The notes beneath the pieces were generated by a model. That model searched no databases and was not told the origin of the DNA. It was given only the letters and a program-made list of their open reading frames with translations. A stretch of DNA of 37,398 nt from UBA2922 sp035352555 (lineage in GTDB: Bacteria > Bacillota > Clostridia > Oscillospirales > Oscillospiraceae), in contig DAOPXW010000015.1 of the NCBI GenBank assembly GCA_035352555.1, forward strand, positions 1-37,398, read 5' to 3'. Shown piece by piece: positions 32,033-37,398 of the stretch; position 1 is the stretch's first letter; each line of letters begins with the position of its first letter. A program made the translations under genes and the position numbers.

Positions 32033-33259
32033 TCAGAATGCCCAGCCGCCGTTTTTGAAGATCGGCACTTCCCGGCCGTCGGCGGTGACACCGGTGATGT
32101 TCAGATCGGCGCAGCCGATCATAAAGTCCTCATGGATGATGGAATCGTTGACGCCCATGGCCCGGCATTCCTCCAGCGAGAGGGCGCCGTAGCCCGGGAT
32201 AACGGCGCAGAAGCCCATGCCCAGCGCCAGATGGCAGGCGGCGTTTTCATCGAACAGCGTGTTGTAAAAGGTCAGGCCCGAATTGCGGATGGGGCTGTCG
32301 TGTGGCACCAGCGCGCATTCGCCCAGCATGGCGGCGCCCTCGTCCATGGTGATCATGGCGCGCAGCGCGTCCTCGTTTTTCCGCGCGTGGACCTCCGCCG
32401 CCCGGCCGTTTTCAAAGCGGACGCTGAAATCCTCGATCATCACGCCCCGGTAGCTCAGGGGCCTGGTGGAATAGACGACTCCCTCCGCCTGACCCTTCAT
32501 GGGGCTGGTGAAGACCTCCTCCGTGGGGATGTTCGGCTCGTAGGTCACGCCGGTGCCGAGGGTCTCGTCCGACCCGGCCATGAATTTTGCGCCGGGGATG
32601 AGGCCCACGGTGAGGTCGGTGCCGTTGGCGGCGGCATAGTGGAGACTCCGCAGATCCAGCCCGTTGAGGTAGGCGCAGCGGGCTTTGAGGTCGCGGTTAT
32701 GCGCCCGCCAGTTTTCCACGGCGCCGTTTTTGGCGCGGGAAGTGGTCAGAATGGCCTGCCACAGCGCCTCTATCGCGTCGTCCGTATCCATGCCGGGGAA
32801 CATCTTTTTTGCCCACGCCCTGCCGGGCACGGCGGCAATGCACCACTGGTGGCGGTCCTCCATGGCGTCCCGGATAGGCTTGATGATCTTCCAGCGGCTC
32901 TGCTTGGCCCGGGCCCACTTTTCCTGATCGATGCCGTCCAATCCGGCGGGATCCTCCGATTCGATATAGATCACGGCGGGCAGCGTGTCCCGCTGGTGGC
33001 AGAGCTTTTCTTCCTCCCACTTCTCCACCCGGCCCAGCGTCTCGTCGCTCTGGCAGGCGGCGTCGAGCTTGGTGAGGGGCTGATGCGTCCACTCCACCAC
33101 GACCTTGGCGGCCCCGGCTTTGTAGCATTCCTCCGCCAGGATGGTAATAAATTCCGGCTGATCCAGCTCGGCTTCGATATAGCAGTCCTGCCCCGGCTGT
33201 ATGTTGGCGCCCATTACGGCGATAAGCCTGGCATAGTCTCTCATGGTCCCGTTATCCAT
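32033..33259 (-). CDS. M29-family metallo-aminopeptidase (AmpS/PepS-like)
   Basis: A 408-residue cytoplasmic exopeptidase that removes N-terminal residues using two metal ions. The family's metal-ligand segments are visible: the Glu-bearing SPMKGQAEGVVYSTRPL, GECALVPHDSPIRNSG, FDENAACHLALGMGF and SIIHEDFMIG. The end (REVPIFKNGGWAF) is typical. I start at 33259, which gives family length and has GGAGG 12 bases upstream; an ATG five codons later is an alternative. The scaffold gap lies 43 bases upstream and may hide the promoter. It shares a transcript with the leucine-rich-repeat gene. Confidence 0.93.
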   Translation of the reverse strand: MDNGTMRDYARLIAVMGANIQPGQDCYIEAELDQPEFITILAEECYKAGAAKVVVEWTHQPLTKLDAACQSDETLGRVEKWEEEKLCHQRDTLPAVIYIESEDPAGLDGIDQEKWARAKQSRWKIIKPIRDAMEDRHQWCIAAVPGRAWAKKMFPGMDTDDAIEALWQAILTTSRAKNGAVENWRAHNRDLKARCAYLNGLDLRSLHYAAANGTDLTVGLIPGAKFMAGSDETLGTGVTYEPNIPTEEVFTSPMKGQAEGVVYSTRPLSYRGVMIEDFSVRFENGRAAEVHARKNEDALRAMITMDEGAAMLGECALVPHDSPIRNSGLTFYNTLFDENAACHLALGMGFCAVIPGYGALSLEECRAMGVNDSIIHEDFMIGCADLNITGVTADGREVPIFKNGGWAF

Positions 33260-33302
33260 TGTTTCCGCCTTCCTCCAGTATCTTCCGCTGAATATTTTTA
33301 TG

Positions 33303-33402
33303 NNNNNNNNNNNNNNNNNNNNNNNNNNNNNNNNNNNNNNNNNNNNNNNNNNNNNNNNNNNNNNNNNNNNNNNNNNNNNNNNNNNNNNNNNNNNNNNNNN
33401 NN
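33303..33402. other. Scaffold gap (100 N)
   Basis: Exactly 100 undetermined bases of unknown true length between two divergent genes. One edge is a perfect palindrome, which may be why assembly failed. Confidence 0.95.
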
Positions 33403-33427
33403 AGAATAACCGCTTTGCGGTTATTCT
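33403..33427 (+). repeat. Perfect 11-bp palindrome at the gap edge
   Basis: AGAATAACCGC and GCGGTTATTCT around the loop TTT, starting at the first base after the gap, so the arms may continue into missing sequence. It shares the CCGC/GCGG core and the string GCGGTTATT with the palindrome at 14653-14674. Confidence 0.7.
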
Positions 33428-33506
33428 ACCATATCCGCCGGCAATATTCCACTGGCAAATATGGCAAATGCGCTTTGAGGCATATTGTCTATGTTTTATC
33501 ACGCCC

Positions 33507-33535
33507 TTGCCTTGCCGATACTATTATGATATATT
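33507..33535 (+). promoter_or_regulatory. Candidate promoter of the glycyl-tRNA synthetase operon
   Basis: TTGCCT (33507-33512), a 17-base spacer and TATATT (33530-33535), 70 bases before the start codon. I see no T-box antiterminator sequence between 33403 and 33604; one in the gap would be upstream of this promoter. Confidence 0.45.
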
Positions 33536-33604
33536 AATAAACTGTTGACGTCTGTCGACGCATATTATCTCTGCGGCAGCCAGCCGCGGGAAAGGAAAGA
33601 GAGA

Positions 33605-35041
33605 ATGAAAAACCAAGAAAAGACCATGGACAAGATCGTGGCCCTGTGCAAAAACCGCGGCTTTATCTTCGCGGGCAGCGAGATCTACGGCGGTCTTGCC
33701 AACACCTGGGACTTCGGTCCTCTGGGCGTGGAGCTGAAGAACAATGTCAAGCGCGCCTGGTGGAAGAAATTCGTGCAGGAAAATCCCTACAACGTGGGTC
33801 TGGACGCCGCCATTCTGATGAACCCCCAGACCTGGGTGGCCTCCGGCCACATCGGCGGCTTTTCCGACCCCCTGATGGACTGCCGCGAGTGCCATGAGCG
33901 CTTCCGCGCCGACAAGCTTATCGAGGACTGGGCCGCGGAGAACGGCGTGACCCTGGAAAAGCCCATCGACGCCTTTTCCCAGGCGGAGATGAAAGCCTAT
34001 GTGGAAGATCACAATATCCCCTGCCCCTCCTGCGGTAAGCATAACTTCACCGACATCCGTCAGTTCAACCTGATGTTTAAGACCTTCCAGGGCGTCACCG
34101 AGGACGCGAAGAACACCGTGTATCTCCGCCCGGAGACCGCCCAGGGCATTTTCGTGAACTTTGCCAACGTCGCCCGCACCACCCGGCGCAAGCTGCCCTT
34201 CGGCATCGCCCAGATCGGCAAGAGCTTCCGCAACGAGATCACCCCGGGCAACTTCATCTTCCGCGTGCGCGAATTCGAGCAGATGGAGCTGGAGTTTTTC
34301 TGCCAGCCCGACACCGACCTGGAGTGGTTCAGTTACTGGCGCTCCTTCTGCCACAACTTCCTGCTGACACTGGGTCTGAAGGACGAAAATCTCCGCCTGC
34401 GCGACCATGAGAAGGAGGAGCTGAGCTTCTATTCCAAGGCCACCACGGACTTCGAGTTCCTGTTCCCCTTCGGCTGGGGCGAGCTGTGGGGCGTGGCCGA
34501 CCGCACCAATTACGATCTGACCCGCCATCAGGAGACCTCCGGGCAGGACCTGACCTATTACGATCAGGAGAAGAACGAGCACTATCTCCCCTACGTCGTC
34601 GAGCCGTCCCTGGGCGTGGAACGCTCCGTGCTGGCCGTGCTGGTGGACGCTTACGACGAGGAGGTCGTGGGGCAGGACAAGAACGGCAGGGACGACGTGC
34701 GCACCGTGCTGCGGCTGCACCCGGCGCTGGCCCCCTTCAAGTGCGCCATTCTGCCGCTGTCCAAGAAAGAAGTCCTCTCCGGCCCGGCCATAGCGCTTTA
34801 CACCGAGCTGTCCAAGGACTTCATGTGCGATTACGACGAGACCGGCTCCATCGGCAAGCGCTACCGCCGGGAGGACGAGATCGGCACACCGTTTTGCGTC
34901 ACCTTCGACTTTGAGACCGTGGGCGACGAGAACACCCCCGCCGACAGCTGCGTCACCATCCGCGAGCGCGATTCCATGGCCCAGGTGCGCATCCCCATCG
35001 CCGAGGTCAAAAATTATATCTCCGAGCGCGTCAAAATCTGA
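33605..35041 (+). CDS. glyS: Glycine--tRNA ligase, one-chain (alpha2) type
   Basis: A 478-residue class II synthetase that charges tRNA-Gly, of the homodimeric type shared with eukaryotes rather than the GlyQ/GlyS type. It has the N-terminal KNRGFIFAGSEIYGGLANTW, a CPSC zinc-type pair near residue 141, motif 2 FRNEITPGNFIFRVREFEQM and motif 3 GVERSVLAVLVDAY, then the anticodon-binding domain (FKCAILPLSKKE). Start at 33605 follows AAAGGA by 8 bases; the open frame upstream is not homologous. A small membrane protein and NAD synthetase follow in the same direction. Confidence 0.97.
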   Translation: MKNQEKTMDKIVALCKNRGFIFAGSEIYGGLANTWDFGPLGVELKNNVKRAWWKKFVQENPYNVGLDAAILMNPQTWVASGHIGGFSDPLMDCRECHERFRADKLIEDWAAENGVTLEKPIDAFSQAEMKAYVEDHNIPCPSCGKHNFTDIRQFNLMFKTFQGVTEDAKNTVYLRPETAQGIFVNFANVARTTRRKLPFGIAQIGKSFRNEITPGNFIFRVREFEQMELEFFCQPDTDLEWFSYWRSFCHNFLLTLGLKDENLRLRDHEKEELSFYSKATTDFEFLFPFGWGELWGVADRTNYDLTRHQETSGQDLTYYDQEKNEHYLPYVVEPSLGVERSVLAVLVDAYDEEVVGQDKNGRDDVRTVLRLHPALAPFKCAILPLSKKEVLSGPAIALYTELSKDFMCDYDETGSIGKRYRREDEIGTPFCVTFDFETVGDENTPADSCVTIRERDSMAQVRIPIAEVKNYISERVKI

Positions 35042-35046
35042 ACGCC

Positions 35047-35412
35047 ATGGATGAAAAAAATCGCGAGTCGGCGGGCCAGGAATTCGTCCGCTGGCTCCGG
35101 CCGGGCGGGTGCATCCTGTTCCTGCTGGTGGGCGTGCTGATGCTGGTCGTCTGCTTCGGCAGCGGCAAGGCCCCCATCCCCGGCTATACCCCGCCCCAGA
35201 CCTCGGCATACTACGCCGCCCATCTGGACGAGCTGCAGACCGAGCTGGAAACCAACGTGTTCCCCGTCATCGGCGGCGTTGAGGAAAGCCGCGTGGACGG
35301 GGACAAGCTGGCCGTCACCCTGGACTCCGCCAGCTCCGTGGCCACCCGGGCCGCCATTTTGCGGTATTACGACGAGAGCCTTTTTGAGTTTGCGGAGACG
35401 GAAAATAAATAA
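35047..35412 (+). CDS. Small membrane-anchored protein of unknown function
   Basis: A 121-residue protein; not recognised. A short charged N-terminus is followed by one TM segment (about residues 21-38, CILFLLVGVLMLVVCFG) and an outside domain of about 80 residues (YYAAHLDELQTELETNVFPV, VDGDKLAVTLDS, ATRAAILRYYDESLFEF). There is no lipobox; the Cys at 22 and 36 lie in or next to the TM. It starts 5 bases after the glyS stop without a clear binding site, so translation is probably coupled to glyS. nadE follows after 20 bases. Confidence 0.75.
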   Translation: MDEKNRESAGQEFVRWLRPGGCILFLLVGVLMLVVCFGSGKAPIPGYTPPQTSAYYAAHLDELQTELETNVFPVIGGVEESRVDGDKLAVTLDSASSVATRAAILRYYDESLFEFAETENK

Positions 35413-35432
35413 GGATCGCAGGTAAATGTGAA

Positions 35433-37343
35433 ATGAAGCACGGTTTCATCAAAGCGGCGGCGGCCTCCCCCATGATCCGGGTGGCCGACCCCGACTATAA
35501 TGCGGACCAGATCATGGAGAGCGTCCGCGCCGCCCACAGGAAGGGCGTGAAGGTGCTGGTGTTCCCGGAGCTGACCCTGACTGGCTGCACCTGCTATGAT
35601 CTCTACACCCAGCGCACCCTGCTGGACGGCGCCAAAAGAGCGCTTGTCAAACTGCTGGAGGCCACCAACGGGCTGGATATGCTGATCCTCGTGGGCCTGC
35701 CCTATCTGGACGGCACCCGCCTTTACAGCTGCGCCGCCGCCCTGTACGCCGGCGGGCTGCTGGGCCTGGTGCCCCGCACGGAAGTGGCGGGCACCCATTT
35801 TGCCGCCCCGGACAAGACCGCCCGGGAAATCAGCATCGACGGCATCTACAGCACCTATCTCATCCCCGATACCCTGTTCGTGTCCAATTGCATCCCCGAT
35901 CTGGCCGTGGCCGTGGAGCTGGGCGCGGATATGGACGCCGTCAATCCCCCCGCCGTGCGCCACGCGCTGGGCGGCGCCACCGTCATCGCGCAGATGGCCT
36001 CCTTCCCCATGACCGTCGCCTCCCGCGCCGAGACCGAGGCGGCCGCGAAATTCCAGTCCCGCCGGCTGAAGTGCGCGCTGATCACCGCCTCCCCCAACAA
36101 GGGCGAATCCACCACCGACAACGTCTATTCGGGGCTGTGCCTGGTGACGGAAAACGGCGTGATCCTGGCCGAGGAAGAGAAGGAAGCGGACCTGGCCTTC
36201 ACCGAGATCGACGTGAATTATCTGGCCAATCTCCGGGTGCGAAGCGGCGAATTCGGCGCCGCCGAGTATCCGCATTTCACCCCCCACTGGGGCGCCGAGC
36301 CGGAGAAAACCACCCTCACCCGCTACTACTCCAAGAACCCCCACCTGCCCGCGCTGGCTTCCGACGTGCCCGCCTACTGCGAGCGCCTGATCGACATTCA
36401 GGTGTCGGGTCTCGTCAAGCGGATGCAGTACGCGGGGCTGGATCACTGCGTTGTCGGTATCTCCGGCGGCGTGGATTCCACGCTGTGCGTGATGGTCTGC
36501 GCCCGGGCCGTGAAGCGGCTGGGGCTGCCCTCCACCAATGTGGTGGCCTGCACCATGCCCTGCTTCGGCACCACCTCCCGCACCAAATCCAACGCCATCG
36601 TGGTGGCCGAGCAGCTGGGCGCGGAGGTGCGCGTCATTGACATCGGCGAAGCCGTCAACAAGCACTTTGACGATATCGGCCACGCCCGGGACGATTACAG
36701 CATCGCCTTTGAAAACGCGCAGGCCCGGGAGCGCACCCAGATCCTCATGGACATCGCCAACGAGATCAACGGTCTCGACGTGGGTACCGAGGATCTCAGC
36801 GAATTCATCGACGGCTGGTGCACCTATAACGGCGACCACACCAGTATGTACGACGTGAACATGGGCGTCACCAAGACCCAGGTCCGCGCCGCCGTGAAGC
36901 ATATCGCCCGGACCACCGAAGACCAGGTGCTGGCCGGCGCGCTGTGGGACGTACTGGACTGCCCCGTGACCCCGGAGCTGCTGCCCGTGACCAACGACAC
37001 CATCGAGCAGAAGAGCGAGGAGAATGTGGGCTCCTACAGCCTGCAGGACTTCTTCACCCACAAGATGCTTATCTGCGGTTTCACCCCGGAAAAGACCTTC
37101 CGGCTGGCCCGCATCGCCTATGGCGACGAGTTTGACGACGGGGAACTGCTCAAGTGGCTGCGCAGCTATTGCCGCCGCCTTTTCTCCCAGCAGTTCAAGC
37201 GCTCCTGCCTGATGGACGGCCCCGCGGTGGAGCCCTTCTCCGTGTCCCCGCGCAGCGGCTTCCGCCTCCCCTCCGACGGCATGGACAGCCTGTATCTGGC
37301 CCAGCTGGACGCGCTGGAAAAGGAATTGGGACTGGGCAAATAA
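35433..37343 (+). CDS. nadE: NAD+ synthetase with a degenerate glutaminase domain
   Basis: A 636-residue enzyme of the long, glutamine-dependent NadE type, which amidates nicotinic acid adenine dinucleotide with ATP. The C-terminal synthetase domain is intact: SGGVDST from residue 344, MPCFGTTSRTKSNA, and the conserved TEDLSE, YNGDHTSMYDVN and PVTPELLP. The N-terminal nitrilase-like glutaminase domain keeps its fold (FPELTLTG with catalytic E46; NKGESTTDN) but appears to lack two catalytic residues: the Lys of VPKT is Arg115, and the Cys in the usual VEICEDLW is Gly164 (VELGADMD). The conserved FYE region after the Lys is also lost. I infer use of free ammonia rather than glutamine. Ribosome binding site is weak (GCAGG). 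Third gene of the glyS operon. Confidence 0.93.
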   Translation: MKHGFIKAAAASPMIRVADPDYNADQIMESVRAAHRKGVKVLVFPELTLTGCTCYDLYTQRTLLDGAKRALVKLLEATNGLDMLILVGLPYLDGTRLYSCAAALYAGGLLGLVPRTEVAGTHFAAPDKTAREISIDGIYSTYLIPDTLFVSNCIPDLAVAVELGADMDAVNPPAVRHALGGATVIAQMASFPMTVASRAETEAAAKFQSRRLKCALITASPNKGESTTDNVYSGLCLVTENGVILAEEEKEADLAFTEIDVNYLANLRVRSGEFGAAEYPHFTPHWGAEPEKTTLTRYYSKNPHLPALASDVPAYCERLIDIQVSGLVKRMQYAGLDHCVVGISGGVDSTLCVMVCARAVKRLGLPSTNVVACTMPCFGTTSRTKSNAIVVAEQLGAEVRVIDIGEAVNKHFDDIGHARDDYSIAFENAQARERTQILMDIANEINGLDVGTEDLSEFIDGWCTYNGDHTSMYDVNMGVTKTQVRAAVKHIARTTEDQVLAGALWDVLDCPVTPELLPVTNDTIEQKSEENVGSYSLQDFFTHKMLICGFTPEKTFRLARIAYGDEFDDGELLKWLRSYCRRLFSQQFKRSCLMDGPAVEPFSVSPRSGFRLPSDGMDSLYLAQLDALEKELGLGK

Positions 37344-37364
37344 AGAATCAAAGGAACAAACCAA

Positions 37365-37398
37365 CACGCCCCCGGCCTTTTCGGCCGGGGGCGTGATT
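37365..37398 (+). terminator. Intrinsic terminator after nadE
   Basis: A perfect 13-bp GC-rich stem (37365-37377 with 37383-37395) starts 22 bases after the nadE stop. The window ends just after it, so the T-run cannot be judged. Confidence 0.8.

Noticed and set aside
33403..33604. T-box riboswitch ahead of the glycyl-tRNA synthetase gene
   Set aside because: No T-box sequence, antiterminator or terminator helix is visible, and a usual promoter lies close to the gene. Sequence in the gap cannot be judged.
1..37398. Phage, transposon, CRISPR array, toxin-antitoxin or biosynthetic cluster
   Set aside because: I looked for integrase or transposase motifs, spaced direct repeats, paired small genes and modular synthases on both strands and found none; nearly all genes are core functions.

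Overview
The window looks like a draft or metagenome scaffold from a GC-rich, anaerobic, low-motility-of-evidence member of the Clostridia, most probably of the Oscillospirales/Oscillospiraceae type. The clues are a one-chain pyruvate:ferredoxin oxidoreductase, groESL under a perfect CIRCE operator, the Firmicutes order gdpP-rplI-dnaB-tilS-hpt-ftsH, a long-form HPF, a one-chain glycyl-tRNA synthetase and AGGAGG-type ribosome binding sites. Two runs of exactly 100 N (21456-21555 and 33303-33402) are scaffold gaps of unknown true length. The taxonomic placement is an inference from gene content, not from a marker-gene search.

Layout. 1-5657, minus strand: nifJ with its own promoter and terminator, then a TRIC/UPF0126 channel gene and ychF. 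5673-13544, minus strand: a housekeeping operon read gdpP, rplI, dnaB, tilS, hpt, ftsH from a strong promoter at 13516-13544 (c-di-AMP turnover, ribosome, replication, tRNA modification, purine salvage, membrane proteolysis). 13604-16948, plus strand: a sugar-phosphate nucleotidyltransferase with an orphan phosphohexomutase tail, a hairpin-packed intergenic region, a LUD-domain/cupin pair, and a membrane-bound XRE regulator. 17075-19176, minus strand: groES-groEL under CIRCE. 19344-22495, minus strand: a membrane protein of unknown function, a THUMP-type RNA methyltransferase and a lipid kinase, in one operon. 22618-25082, plus strand: a 175-residue protein of unknown function followed by a CstA pyruvate/peptide transporter. 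25127-28712, plus strand: response regulator, sensor kinase and HtrA-type protease, which looks like an envelope-stress module. 28819-33259, minus strand: hpf alone, then an M29 aminopeptidase followed by a seven-TM/TPR/leucine-rich-repeat protein. 33507-37398, plus strand: glycyl-tRNA synthetase, a small membrane-anchored protein and NAD synthetase.

Most of the window is core genome; I see no phage, transposase, CRISPR array, tRNA or rRNA. The points most worth following are a NAD synthetase whose glutaminase domain has lost two of its three catalytic residues, a modular surface leucine-rich-repeat protein, a nucleotidyltransferase that seems to have lost the middle of a longer two-enzyme fusion, a cluster of near-perfect palindromes at 14653-14786 related to one at a scaffold gap, and the promoter repeats and unknown partner gene of cstA.
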